Source: Dolichospermum compactum NIES-806 (GTDB lineage: Bacteria > Cyanobacteriota > Cyanobacteriia > Cyanobacteriales > Nostocaceae). From it: a stretch of DNA of 64,000 bases. Both the position numbers and the translations under genes were made by a program. The stretch spans positions 4,336,202 to 4,400,201 of the forward strand of contig NZ_AP018316.1 in assembly GCF_002368115.1 (NCBI RefSeq), in the 5' to 3' direction. The notes beneath the pieces are model-generated. The model was not told the DNA's origin, did not search any database, and saw only the letters and a program-made list of their open reading frames with translations. Below, one piece after another: positions 35,107 through 43,689 of this stretch (its first letter is position 1; every line of letters begins with the position of its first letter).

Positions 35107-35325
35107 ATCCCAATTATATGTAAAGCTGCACAGAATCATAAAATTCAATAGACATCTCCAGAAATTAAATATGCGTATCCTAGAACCCTTGTAGAGACGT
35201 TCCATGGAACGTCTCTACATTCTTTTCTGGATATGTCTAATGAATTCATCTGTGTTTATCTGCGTTTATCTGCGGTCAATTATTTTTGAGATCTTATTCT
35301 ATGCAGCTTCATCTGAATTTGGTAT
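35107..35325. mobile_element. MITE-like element, family B copy 2, with nested palindrome
   Basis: 219 bp. Left end ATCCCAATTATATGTAAAGC then TGCACAGAATCATAAAA; reverse complement of right end ATACCAAATTCAGATGAAGC then TGCATAGAATA. Same ends as 2165-2393. Nested inside: GACATCTCCAGAAA and TTTCTGGATATGTC enclosing the 28-bp palindrome at 35191-35218. It lies 40 bp upstream of chlM. Confidence 0.72.
35191..35218. repeat. 28-bp perfect palindrome, family P2 copy 1
   Basis: GTAGAGACGTTCC-AT-GGAACGTCTCTAC, perfect. The second copy is at 49061-49088 and differs by a paired C-to-T and G-to-A change that keeps the palindrome perfect. Confidence 0.8.
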
Positions 35326-35359
35326 CAGTAGATTCTCAGCGACAAAAATCCCAGTCAGT

Positions 35360-35857
35360 TTAAATTCTTAAAAACTTACTAGCTAATTTAATCGCGTCCG
35401 TAATGTCTACATCACCATCACCGTCAGCATCTAGAAATTTATTGAGTAATGGATTACCACCAGATTGTAAAAAACTCAAAATTAAAGGGACTAAAGTTGG
35501 TAATAATTGTTGAATTGTATTTACATCTAAGCTAGTACCCTGGGCGGCAGTTTCCGCTACTTGTGCTTGGATATCTGAAGAAAATAAGGTATCTACAGCT
35601 TGGGAATGGGCTGAAGTGCCGGCAAATTGATTGACTAAATCTTGTACGGCTTCACTGCCGTCAGTAGCTTGTTTTGCCTGTAAAGATGATTGTACTTGTT
35701 TACCGACAACTGATAAAACTGATTGCATGGTGGAAGAGTCTGCACCAACACCATTGCCTAATTGTTTAACTGTGGTGGCAATATTTACTAAATTATCCAA
35801 ACCACCGGGTTGAGTGGAATTACTAACTGCACCAAGAATTTGATCAAATAGCCCCAT
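35360..35857 (-). CDS. DUF937-like protein with C-terminal EF-hand-type calcium loop
   Basis: 165 aa from ATG 35857 (AGGA 8 nt upstream). Starts MGLFDQILGAVSNST and is rich in Q, S and A with helical blocks, like DUF937 proteins. The end carries DADGDGDVDITDAIKLA, a dockerin/EF-hand-type calcium-binding loop. No signal peptide. Role unknown. It is separate from chlM by a MITE. Confidence 0.78.
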   Translation of the reverse strand: MGLFDQILGAVSNSTQPGGLDNLVNIATTVKQLGNGVGADSSTMQSVLSVVGKQVQSSLQAKQATDGSEAVQDLVNQFAGTSAHSQAVDTLFSSDIQAQVAETAAQGTSLDVNTIQQLLPTLVPLILSFLQSGGNPLLNKFLDADGDGDVDITDAIKLASKFLRI

Positions 35858-36395
35858 TAATTTTTTCCTGTTGTTTTTAATATCTCTAATTATCAATGAT
35901 ACAGCAAAATCAAGTCATCAACAGTTAGAAATCAGGAATAAAGTCAAAATTATTATAGTGATGAATGAGCAATTGGTATCACTATTTGTCAAAGTTTTGT
36001 TTGTAAATTACCGAGTAAGAGACCTTCTTTATGGAGTAATATCGCCTTTTTTGAGGCTGTTTGAAAATAGCTATTGCCTACTAATAACCCTCCAGATGTA
36101 CCTAAAAATGATATTCCCAGGAAAAGACTATACCCCAGGACAACTTTTTTCTGATACTCACGCGGGGGAATAATTTTTGAAAAGAGCTAAAATGTTTAAA
36201 CTCAGAGATAAAGTTCATATGGTGACTTAGCATTTCACTTTCCCATGAATTGGGATTAGGTCAAAAATGGAGAATTTAAAAGTCAGTCAATCAGGCAACA
36301 CCACACATACACTGAAATATTAGTTTATCAAAAATTGTTGCTTTTTACTTTGCTATCTGAGAAAAACATTATACAGGTAATAACTTCTATCCTTC
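35858..36395. other. Gene-free spacer upstream of the GTPase gene
   Basis: 538 bp, AT-rich. I see no coding frame with a start signal or motif and no strong repeat. It presumably holds the promoter of the GTPase gene. Confidence 0.6.
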
Positions 36396-37937
36396 ATGCC
36401 TTTGTCTCGTATTGTTACACTAATTGTTGGCCTGATCGTCATTTTGGCGTTAATCCTATGGCTAATTGATTCTCTTTCCCGGTTGTACTGGCAGTTGTCC
36501 TATTCGCCGTTGTTGGGTAATTTACTATTATTACTGCTAGTTTTACTAATTGGTGGTTTGATTGCTGCTTTTGTTTATTATGTCTTGGTGCTGCGGCAGG
36601 GGGAGGAAAAATCCCGTCGTCAACGTCAAAGGGTGACTTCTGCCCAAATTCCGGCGGCTAAATCGGATGCGGCTTCTTCTACTTTGCAAGCGGTACGTCA
36701 ACAGGTAGCCCAAATTCAAGATGAGGTGACACGCCAAGCTTTACTGAGTCGGACTAAGGAAATTGAGGCGAATTTAGCGAGAGGGGAAATTCAGGTTGTT
36801 GTTTTTGGTACTGGTAGTGCTGGGAAAACTTCCCTGGTAAATGCGATTATGGGGCGGATAGTTGGTGAGGTGAATGCGCCAATGGGGACGACTCAGGTGG
36901 GTGAAACCTATTGTTTACGCTTAAAGGGTTTGGAACGGAAGATATTAATTACTGATACTCCAGGGATTTTAGAACCGGGGGTGGCGGGTACGGAACGGGA
37001 ACAATTGGCTAGGGCTTTGGCGACGGAAGCGGATTTACTGTTATTTGTGGTAGATAATGATTTACGCCGTTCTGAATATGAACCATTGCGGGGTTTGGCG
37101 GAAATTGGCAAGCGATCGCTTTTAGTTCTGAATAAAACAGATTTATACACTGAAACTGACATAGAATCAATCTTGGCGAGATTACGGGAGCGGGTACGGG
37201 GTTTTATTGCTACTAATGATGTGGTGGCGATCGCTGCCAATCCCCAAATAGCCCAATTAGAAACCGGCGAAACCTTTCAACCTGAAGCGGATATTATCCC
37301 CTTATTACGGCGTATGGCTGCGATTTTACGCGCTGAAGGTGAAGATTTAGTGGCAGATAATATTCTCTTACAGTCTTTACGCTTAGGAGAAGAAGCCCGT
37401 AAACTGATAGATTCTCAGCGTCGTCGGCAAGCTGATAAAATTGTTGAGCGGTATCAATGGATTGGAGCAGGTGTGGTTTCTGTCACCCCATTGCCAATGG
37501 TAGATTTACTCGCAACCGCCGCTGTTAATGCCCAAATGGTAGTAGAAATTGGTAGGCTTTATGGTTGTGATTTAAACATGGAACGGGGCAAAGAATTAGC
37601 GCTATCTTTAGGAAAAACTATTGCCGGTTTAGGGATCGTTAAAGGGGCTATTGAATTATTATCAACGGCTTTGCAACTCAATGTGGCTACTTTTATTGTG
37701 GGTAGGGCAATTCAAGGGGTGACAGCGGCATATTTAACCCGAATTGCGGGGAAAAGTTTTATTGAATATTTTCGTCATGATCAAGATTGGGGTGATGGGG
37801 GCATGACAGAGGTAGTACAACAACAGTTTCAGATTAATCGCCGGGATGAATTTATCAAAGTTTTTGTGCAAGAAGCGATCGCTAAAGTCGTCAAACCATT
37901 AACTGATACCTTTGCAGAAAAAGAAGATTATAAATAA
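36396..37937 (+). CDS. Membrane-anchored Era-like GTPase with DUF697 domain
   Basis: 513 aa. Two N-terminal membrane segments (about 7-27 and 38-65), then a GTPase domain: P-loop FGTGSAGKTSLVNA near 138, switch threonines GTTQVGE, DTPG near 187, NKTD near 245. The C-terminal DUF697 region has further hydrophobic helices (about 350-450). Related proteins are frequent in cyanobacteria but uncharacterised; a role at membranes is likely. Complete and monocistronic. Confidence 0.9.
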   Translation: MPLSRIVTLIVGLIVILALILWLIDSLSRLYWQLSYSPLLGNLLLLLLVLLIGGLIAAFVYYVLVLRQGEEKSRRQRQRVTSAQIPAAKSDAASSTLQAVRQQVAQIQDEVTRQALLSRTKEIEANLARGEIQVVVFGTGSAGKTSLVNAIMGRIVGEVNAPMGTTQVGETYCLRLKGLERKILITDTPGILEPGVAGTEREQLARALATEADLLLFVVDNDLRRSEYEPLRGLAEIGKRSLLVLNKTDLYTETDIESILARLRERVRGFIATNDVVAIAANPQIAQLETGETFQPEADIIPLLRRMAAILRAEGEDLVADNILLQSLRLGEEARKLIDSQRRRQADKIVERYQWIGAGVVSVTPLPMVDLLATAAVNAQMVVEIGRLYGCDLNMERGKELALSLGKTIAGLGIVKGAIELLSTALQLNVATFIVGRAIQGVTAAYLTRIAGKSFIEYFRHDQDWGDGGMTEVVQQQFQINRRDEFIKVFVQEAIAKVVKPLTDTFAEKEDYK

Positions 37938-38408
37938 AAACACTGAAATAATTATTGAATATTTCACATACTGAATTATTGTCTATAATTCCGGAAATCC
38001 GCCGGTGCTTCAGATTCGAGACTATGCTTCGCTATCTAAAATTTCCAGAACTTTGTATAAAACTTATCCTTTGAGTTATTCAGAAATCTGAAATTACTGA
38101 TTGTGACACTAACAGTTTAATAATGGTGTATTATGCCGTCTATTTAAGCGTACCCATGGGTGCAAGGGCTTTACACACCCTACGGATCTGTTTACAAATC
38201 AAATATGATGACTACAGAAGATAGTCTTACTACTTTTTCAAGGATTTTATTTACGTATAATTACTTAATTATATCTTTAGGTTTGACTAAAATTTCAGTA
38301 AAATAACTATGGCTTATTTAGCCTGAACTAAGGAGAATATTTACAAGCTTAAAAATAATATACACAACGCCATTATTTGCATACAGGAATTAATACAAAG
38401 GAATTAAT
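37938..38408. other. Spacer upstream of sigF
   Basis: 470 bp. No gene. GGTGCTTCAGATTCGAGAC... and CTTCGCTATC fragments near 38005-38035 are dispersed-repeat pieces. The sigF ribosome site AAAGGAATTAAT lies at its end. Promoters not resolvable by eye. Confidence 0.5.
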
Positions 38409-39194
38409 ATGAAATTCAATGAGTCCTCTGCTCGTTCTGATGGTATTGATCTCTTATCCCTCTACTACACAAACCCCTCTATTCAACTTCGTAATCAGCT
38501 TGTTGAATTACATCAAGGATTAGTGCGAAAAATTGCCTATAAATTTAGCCAGAGTTGTTATGAATCTTATGAAGATCTAGAACAAATTGGATATTTTGGT
38601 TTAATTAGAGCAATTGAACGTTTTGATCCTGATCAGGGATATGCTTTGAGTTCCTTTGCTGTACCGTATATTCGCGGTGAGATTCTTCACTTTTTGCGTG
38701 ATAACTCTACCTTATTAAAAATTCCCCGTCGTTGTCAAGAAGTTTACAGTCAAGGACAAAAAATTCGTAAGGAATTAGCCATATCTTTAAATCATCCTCC
38801 CAAAGAAATTGAAGTTGCTAACAAGCTACATATATCTTTAGAAGAGTGGCAAGCAACCAAATTAGCAGTTCAAAATCGCATTCCTTTGAGTTTAGATAAT
38901 ACAGCATCTAATTATGTAAATTCCCCAGTCACCTGGGCTGATTTGCTTCCCTGTCACCATAGCATCGCACTTCAGCAACGGCAAGAAGAAAAAGAGCAGC
39001 TAGAAGGAGCAATAAGTATGCTAGATGATAAACCCAGAATGGCAGTGGAGTTAGTGTTTGTTAAACAATTAACTCGCAAGGATGCTGCTAAGAAGATTGG
39101 GGCTACACCAATGACAGTAACACGATATCTGCAAAAAGGGTTACAACAGTTGATTACTTATTTACAACCAACCTCCATTGCGACTGGATCTTAA
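38409..39194 (+). CDS. sigF: RNA polymerase group 3 sigma factor (SigF-type)
   Basis: 261 aa. Region 2 (LVRKIAYKFSQSCYESYEDLEQIGYFGLIRAIERF near 38-72; FAVPYIRGEILHFLRD near 85), region 3 (LKIPRRCQEVYSQG) and region 4 helix-turn-helix (TRKDAAKKIGATPMTVTRYLQK near 225). SigF-type factors act in motility, pili and stress in cyanobacteria. AAAGGA lies 8 nt before the ATG. No linked anti-sigma gene. Confidence 0.92.
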   Translation: MKFNESSARSDGIDLLSLYYTNPSIQLRNQLVELHQGLVRKIAYKFSQSCYESYEDLEQIGYFGLIRAIERFDPDQGYALSSFAVPYIRGEILHFLRDNSTLLKIPRRCQEVYSQGQKIRKELAISLNHPPKEIEVANKLHISLEEWQATKLAVQNRIPLSLDNTASNYVNSPVTWADLLPCHHSIALQQRQEEKEQLEGAISMLDDKPRMAVELVFVKQLTRKDAAKKIGATPMTVTRYLQKGLQQLITYLQPTSIATGS

Positions 39195-39726
39195 AATATT
39201 GGCAAAAATACGGAGATTTGTGGTTTTTGGCATTTTGGCATTTTTTCTATCTGTTGCATTGCTATTCTGGGTACGCGAATGTCTTTGTGCGATAATTCCG
39301 ACTTGCAGAATCCCTCGGTCTATAGCCGGGGGTCTTTTTTACCTATTCAATTAGACAGAAATGAATTAATTTTAAACGTTCCTACTGATAAAGATAACTA
39401 TATCAAAATAAAGTTAAATCCCACATTCCGCACTTCATTGTGTAGTACAGGCACGAGTGTAATAAGTAGCAGAAACAGTTTAATCACCAAATATCGGACA
39501 TAGAAATTACCGAAAAATGCTTGTCAAAAATATTATTTATTATGTTAAGTTGTGGGGAGAATAACTGATTGAAAAATTCAAATTAAACTGTCTTCCTGGC
39601 TTTTTAAACACAATAAAAAAGCTAGAATTTTTGCGTGCATAATTTATTTTTTGATAGTTACCTAATTTTTAAAAACTATAGTTTTTAATTACCTGCGAAT
39701 GTAGTTTTTGTATACTACTTATTGAA
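39195..39726. other. Spacer after sigF with an isolated MITE end
   Basis: 530 bp without a credible gene. CCCACATTCCGCACTTCATT at about 39421-39440, followed by GTGTAGTAC, matches the right end (reverse complement) of the MITE at 19282-19457, so it is a solo or decayed element end. A short frame starting at 39279 overlaps it and has no other support. Confidence 0.6.
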
Positions 39727-39900
39727 CCTACCTTCCGCACCCTAAACTGTCACACAAGGAAAATTGGTCGTTTGGAGATTTGGTTTTAGCGAACTGCTTG
39801 CAGCAGCGCTTCGCTATCGCCTACCAATATTTCTTTTCAACGTAATGGGGATAAAAATCAGAAAAAACCGATTGTGACACCGGGGGGTGCGGAATGTGGG
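39727..39900. mobile_element. MITE family A copy 2 with ATTGAA target duplication
   Basis: 174 bp. Left CCTACCTTCCGCACCC, right GGTGCGGAATGTGGG. Flanked by ATTGAA at 39721-39726 and 39901-39906. The interior (TTGGTCGTTTGGAGATTTGG, GCAGCAGCGCTTCGCTATCG) is nearly identical to 32708-32898. No coding capacity. Confidence 0.88.
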
Positions 39901-40038
39901 ATTGAAGTGCGTGATGAGCAGGTGTTAGGGGCTGTTTCTGCCTTATCAATGCTGTCACCTGTGGATCAAGTCGTTAAACATCAATTTAACGACTTCTCAA
40001 CTCCTGAAAATGCACGGTTGGAAACTAAACATAATTAG
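39901..40038 (+). pseudogene. Possible coding fragment next to the MITE, unrecognised
   Basis: 45 codons open from ATT to TAG with natural composition: IEVRDEQVLGAVSALSMLSP, then VDQVVKHQFNDFSTPENARL and ETKHN. It reads like the 3' end of a real gene whose 5' part is lost or was interrupted by the MITE. I do not recognise the family. Confidence 0.4.
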
Positions 40039-40230
40039 ATATGATTAAGTATATATAAGTATATATTTTATGCACGGTTTAAAAGTTAGTGGTAAATCAC
40101 CAATTTTTTTTTGAATGGGTGATATAGTTGATTAGAAACTGAAAAAGCCACTAAAAGGATAAGATACACCTATCCGTATATTTATTTTCATGGCTTTTTA
40201 TGGCTTAAAGATTTTCATGAGGTAGCGAAA

Positions 40231-40695
40231 ATGACTCCGTTGACAAAAACAGTGGTAATATCTCAACTATCGGCTACACAAAGCTTGCAGGGAGTTTCTC
40301 TTGTTTATCAACCATTAGCTACACAAAGCTTGCAGGGAGTTTCTCATATTCAGTTTCAACAAAAATCTTTTGGACTCTTAAATTCTTTTGGACTCTCTAA
40401 GATTCAAGAATTAATACAAAATTTGTCTAATCTTGAGGGTGTAGAAAGTGTTAAAGCTGTATTGAAAAATGTCCATTCAGTCGTTTTTCAAATTAAATTA
40501 TCTACTTTATCTGAACAAGAAACTCCTGATGATTTTGAATATGAAATTGAAGTGAATGATTCAGAGCAGATTTGGAAAGAAGCTCAAGATTTAGTTCTGA
40601 AAACCTGCTGTCATTTAAGAGATATTACTGGGGAAAAATGGTATTTCTTCACGCAAATAGTAGAAGATTTTACTAATCCATTACTTGATTCATAA
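40231..40695 (+). CDS. Unrecognised protein with internal 15-residue duplication, HEPN partner
   Basis: 154 aa. The first 45 residues hold a tandem repeat, ATQSLQGVS at residues 15 and 30, from a 45-bp duplication (CTACACAAAGCTTGCAGGGA at about 40274 and 40319). The rest is a mixed, acidic alpha/beta domain (SKIQELIQNLSNLEGVESVK; EYEIEVNDSEQIWKEAQDLV; CCHLRDITGEKWYFF). I do not recognise it. It precedes the HEPN-like gene by 24 bp on the same strand, suggesting an operon, perhaps an antidote or adaptor. The start may be later than the ATG used, since the repeat is low in conservation signals. Confidence 0.65.
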   Translation: MTPLTKTVVISQLSATQSLQGVSLVYQPLATQSLQGVSHIQFQQKSFGLLNSFGLSKIQELIQNLSNLEGVESVKAVLKNVHSVVFQIKLSTLSEQETPDDFEYEIEVNDSEQIWKEAQDLVLKTCCHLRDITGEKWYFFTQIVEDFTNPLLDS

Positions 40696-40719
40696 AAGGG
40701 TCAAGCATCTACTATAAAT

Positions 40720-41124
40720 ATGTCAAAATCCCATATTCTTCACATTAAACAGGCAGAATTAAACGAAGATGCCGCTGACATTGCAGCCCAATCAGAATGT
40801 TATGATTGGGCTGTTACTATGTGTTTTTATGCCGCGCTTCATTATGTAGAAGGTCATGCAATATTTAATAGCAAAGATATATATGCGGAGTATTATAATA
40901 TTGAATCAAATCAACATAATAGGCGAATAGCCTACGTTCACGACGTAAGTTATGATAAGTATGGTGATATGTTGCGTAGTGCTGCATACGAAACACTTTA
41001 TAAAGCAAGTATGAAAGCGCGTTATATGGAAAATATACCGTGTTATTCAAGAAAATATTTTAAATTAAGTTTTAATAGATATTTTCAAGAGCTATCAATT
41101 GTAAAAGAGTTAGTGAAAATTTGA
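40720..41124 (+). CDS. HEPN-like protein with Rx4H motif
   Basis: 134 aa, helical. AAQSECYDWAVTMCFYAALH near 22-41 resembles the first HEPN helices found in defence and toxin proteins; RIAYVH near 69 fits the Rx4-6H RNase motif and is followed by YETLYKASMKARY, a usual later helix. Candidate RNase toxin or RNA-binding module. The upstream gene is the likely partner. MITEs and IS605 relics on both sides show an accessory locus. Assignment is from motif and helix pattern, not a full family match. Confidence 0.65.
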   Translation: MSKSHILHIKQAELNEDAADIAAQSECYDWAVTMCFYAALHYVEGHAIFNSKDIYAEYYNIESNQHNRRIAYVHDVSYDKYGDMLRSAAYETLYKASMKARYMENIPCYSRKYFKLSFNRYFQELSIVKELVKI

Positions 41125-41181
41125 ATTTTTTAACCTTAAATCTAACTTTTACTAACTAACCACCCGATCTGATTACACAGC

Positions 41182-41391
41182 TTACCCGCTTTGGTGAAGC
41201 GCCCGTTTAGAGTCGTGGCAATGCCCTATCCCGACTTTATTTATATTTTTGGCGGCGTTCTCGTCTCGGTCTTGTTCAGTCCCACAATTCAAGCACTTAA
41301 GCGACCGAATTTTTAAGTCAAGTTTCCCCCACTTGTAGCCACATTCAGAGCAAATTTGGCTAGTTGGTTCCCATCTACTAATAAGTTTTCT
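41182..41391 (-). pseudogene. tnpB: IS605-type TnpB C-terminal fragment
   Basis: About 69 codons: RKLISRWEPTSQICSECGYK then WGKLDLKIRSLKCLNCGTEQ, DRDENAAKNI and a C-terminal tail to a stop. It retains the CxxC...CxxC zinc ribbon and the RuvC-III Asp, but the N-terminal two thirds are gone. It abuts a tnpA fragment on the opposite strand. Confidence 0.87.
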
Positions 41392-41397
41392 TTTTAA

Positions 41398-41638
41398 ACT
41401 TGAGTTTAACGGTGAAGGGAATCACGTCCATGCACTGATTGAATATCCTCCTAAATTATCCGTTTCTCAAATAGTAAATGCCCTAAAAGGGGTATCCAGC
41501 CGCAGATATGGACAAGCCGGATATAAAAAACCCCACGAAGAATCTCTATGGAGTCCCAGCTATTTTGCCGTTTCAGTCGGGGGTGCGCCACTAGAAATAT
41601 TAAAAGAGTATATTAAGAATCAAGAAAAGTCGTCCTAG
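41398..41638 (+). pseudogene. tnpA: IS200-type transposase TnpA fragment, copy 2
   Basis: 80 codons from LEFNGEGNHVHALIEYPPKL to SPSYFAVSVGGAPLEILKEY, IKNQEKSS and a stop, i.e. HUH motif and the whole C-terminal part, but the first 50 or so residues are lost. The first 136 bp are identical to 28319-28454, and both copies begin at the same base (CTTGAGTTTAACGG). Confidence 0.87.
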
Positions 41639-41644
41639 AAGGAC
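41632..41644. repeat. IS200/IS605 right-end hairpin
   Basis: GTCC-TAGAA-GGAC followed by GGGGCTTGTTTCCCGTC, the usual subterminal hairpin of cyanobacterial IS200/IS605 elements. It overlaps the stop codon of the tnpA fragment. Confidence 0.65.
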
Positions 41645-41848
41645 GGGGCTTGTTTCCCGTCTTTTCGGTCAAAACAATCATGACCCCTAGCACCACCCAC
41701 AACCATTTTCTGATCATGATTTAACTCCAACTATAGGAAATTAAATATTAAAACTACACCAAGTTTGACAGCTTGTCTTTTGACATTGACATCATGGTAA
41801 GAGATGTAAAAGGTATACTTTCCCAATTACCAATTGCGAATTGCCATC

Positions 41849-43081
41849 ATGAATATGCTAGATTTATTACTCATCACATTACTAGGGTTTTTGGGCAGTT
41901 TTGGACATTGCTTTGGGATGTGTGGACCCTTAACAGTAGCTTTTTCTCTTTCTCAACAGCAGAAAAATCCGACTTGGCAACAGCAATTACAATTTCATAC
42001 CTTACTCAACTTGGGGCGAATGTTGAGTTACGCTTTAGTTGGTGCTGCTATTGGCGCAATCGGTTCGGTATTAGTAGAAGGTGGACAACTGGCAGGAGTC
42101 GGTAGTGATTTGCGGCGGTGGATAGCCATAATTACAGGCATAATGCTGATTTGGTTTGGTTTAGGACAGGTCAAACCAGATTTTTTACCGCATATTCCCA
42201 TCCTACACCCTATCTTAAAAGGGAACTTACACAACCGTCTCAGTGCAGCCATGCTCCACTTATCTGCACAAACTCAATGGTGGACACCGTCACTTTTGGG
42301 CATGACTTGGGGATTAATGCCCTGTGGTTTTTTATATGCGGCTCAAATTAAGGCTGCGGCTACAGGAAATTTGTGGCAAGCAACAGCGACAATGTTAGCT
42401 TTTGGGATTGGCACGCTCCCTATCATGCTAGGCGTAAGTGTTTCTACGGCTTTAATGAGTAAAGATCGCCGCAGTCAATTATTTCGCTTGGGTGGGTGGG
42501 TAACTCTGATAATTGGCAATATTACCCTTTTGCGGACAGGGGATACGATGACAGACTATAGCGGACACGCTGCCCTAATTTGTTTAATTCTCTCATTGAT
42601 TGCCCGTCCTGTGAATAGTTTTTGGTCTGCACCTCTGCGTTACCGTCGAGCTTTGGGAGTTGGGGCTTTTGTTCTGGCTGGGGTACATACTATTCATCAT
42701 TTTGAACATTCTCTAGAGTGGAATTTCAACGCTTTTTGGTTTTTAAAGTTAAAATTTCAATGGGGGATGAGTGCAGGGGCTGTGGCATTGGCATTAATGC
42801 TCCCAGCTGCTTGTACAAGTTTTGACTTTCTGCAAAAGTCATTAGGTAAACGTTGGCGACAAATTCATCTCTTGAGTGTACCAGCTTTGTTATTGAGTGC
42901 TATTCATGCGGTGATGATTGGTTCTCATTACTTGGGCGCTTTTAGATTAAGTTGGCAAAACCAGTTAGCAGCCGTGTTGCTGGGGATAATTATTTTTGGT
43001 GTATTATTAGTGCGCTCACGGTATTTTTGGTTATATTTACATCTAGAAAAATTTTATGTTCCTCCCAATAAGTCGCGGTAA
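41849..43081 (+). CDS. SafE/UreH-like polytopic membrane protein
   Basis: 410 aa from ATG 41849. The N-terminal half is of the sulfite exporter TauE/SafE or DsbD-like type: GSFGHCFGMCGPLTVAFS near 15 and WGLMPCGFLYAAQIKA near 150, with paired Cys motifs. The C-terminal half adds further helices including a histidine-rich GVHTIHHFEHSLEW, perhaps heme or metal binding. About eleven membrane segments in all. It overlaps the next gene by 26 nt, so the two act together; a role in metal or redox export is likely but unproven. Confidence 0.82.
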   Translation: MNMLDLLLITLLGFLGSFGHCFGMCGPLTVAFSLSQQQKNPTWQQQLQFHTLLNLGRMLSYALVGAAIGAIGSVLVEGGQLAGVGSDLRRWIAIITGIMLIWFGLGQVKPDFLPHIPILHPILKGNLHNRLSAAMLHLSAQTQWWTPSLLGMTWGLMPCGFLYAAQIKAAATGNLWQATATMLAFGIGTLPIMLGVSVSTALMSKDRRSQLFRLGGWVTLIIGNITLLRTGDTMTDYSGHAALICLILSLIARPVNSFWSAPLRYRRALGVGAFVLAGVHTIHHFEHSLEWNFNAFWFLKLKFQWGMSAGAVALALMLPAACTSFDFLQKSLGKRWRQIHLLSVPALLLSAIHAVMIGSHYLGAFRLSWQNQLAAVLLGIIIFGVLLVRSRYFWLYLHLEKFYVPPNKSR

Positions 43082-43688
43082 ATTGACTCGTTCTACTCCA
43101 TGCAACAGCAAAATCAGGTATCTATTATTATTAATTTTATCTAGTTTGATAGTGACTACAAATACTCAAGTTCTAGCCCACACGGTGAAAATATCCGAAG
43201 ATGTGGGTGGTACTGTCCATTTAGAACCTAATGATAATCCCCGCGCTGGGGAAGTTACTCAAACTTGGTTTGCCCTGACGCGAAAAGGTGGTAAGGTAAT
43301 TCCTTTAAAAGATTGTAATTGTCGGTTGGCTATTTATGCTGAACCTCATGTAGCCGGAGAACCAGCATTAATTGAACCTCGATTAAAATCTATTCAGGCT
43401 GAACAGTATGAAGGCATACCAGGGGCAGAAGTTACTTTTCCTAAACCAGGGGCTTATCAGTTGCAATTGAGTGGTAAACCTGTGACTGAGGGAAGTTTTA
43501 AACCTTTTGAGTTAAAGTTTTTTGTGACTGTGGCTACAGGAAAGGCTATAGATATTTCTCAACCTGGGCAAAATGAGAATCAGCAAGGAACGACAATTGG
43601 GTTAATACAACCTTTGATTTGGTTGGGAATTTTGTTGCTGTCTGGAGGTATTGTAGTTTTCTTGGTACAAATGAAGAAGCAAAACTAA
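43056..43688 (+). CDS. Exported membrane-anchored protein, partner of the SafE-like protein
   Basis: 210 aa. Signal peptide (about 20-41, ending VLAHT), a beta-rich extracytoplasmic domain with CNC near 88 and YEGIPGAEVTFPKPGAYQLQ, then a C-terminal membrane helix (about 183-203) and KKQN tail. The fold suggests a CopC/YtkA-like Ig domain. It overlaps the upstream gene by 26 nt (translational coupling). Possible metal or copper handling; inference. Confidence 0.75.
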   Translation: MFLPISRGKLTRSTPCNSKIRYLLLLILSSLIVTTNTQVLAHTVKISEDVGGTVHLEPNDNPRAGEVTQTWFALTRKGGKVIPLKDCNCRLAIYAEPHVAGEPALIEPRLKSIQAEQYEGIPGAEVTFPKPGAYQLQLSGKPVTEGSFKPFELKFFVTVATGKAIDISQPGQNENQQGTTIGLIQPLIWLGILLLSGGIVVFLVQMKKQN

Positions 43689-43689
43689 A

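Noticed and set aside
35068..35205. 46-codon N-terminal extension of chlM
   Set aside because: The extension is encoded by MITE sequence and the downstream ATG gives the family start; not part of the enzyme.
39279..39503. 74-codon frame after sigF
   Set aside because: Its 3' half consists of a transposon end (CCGCACTTCATT) and no motif or RBS supports translation.
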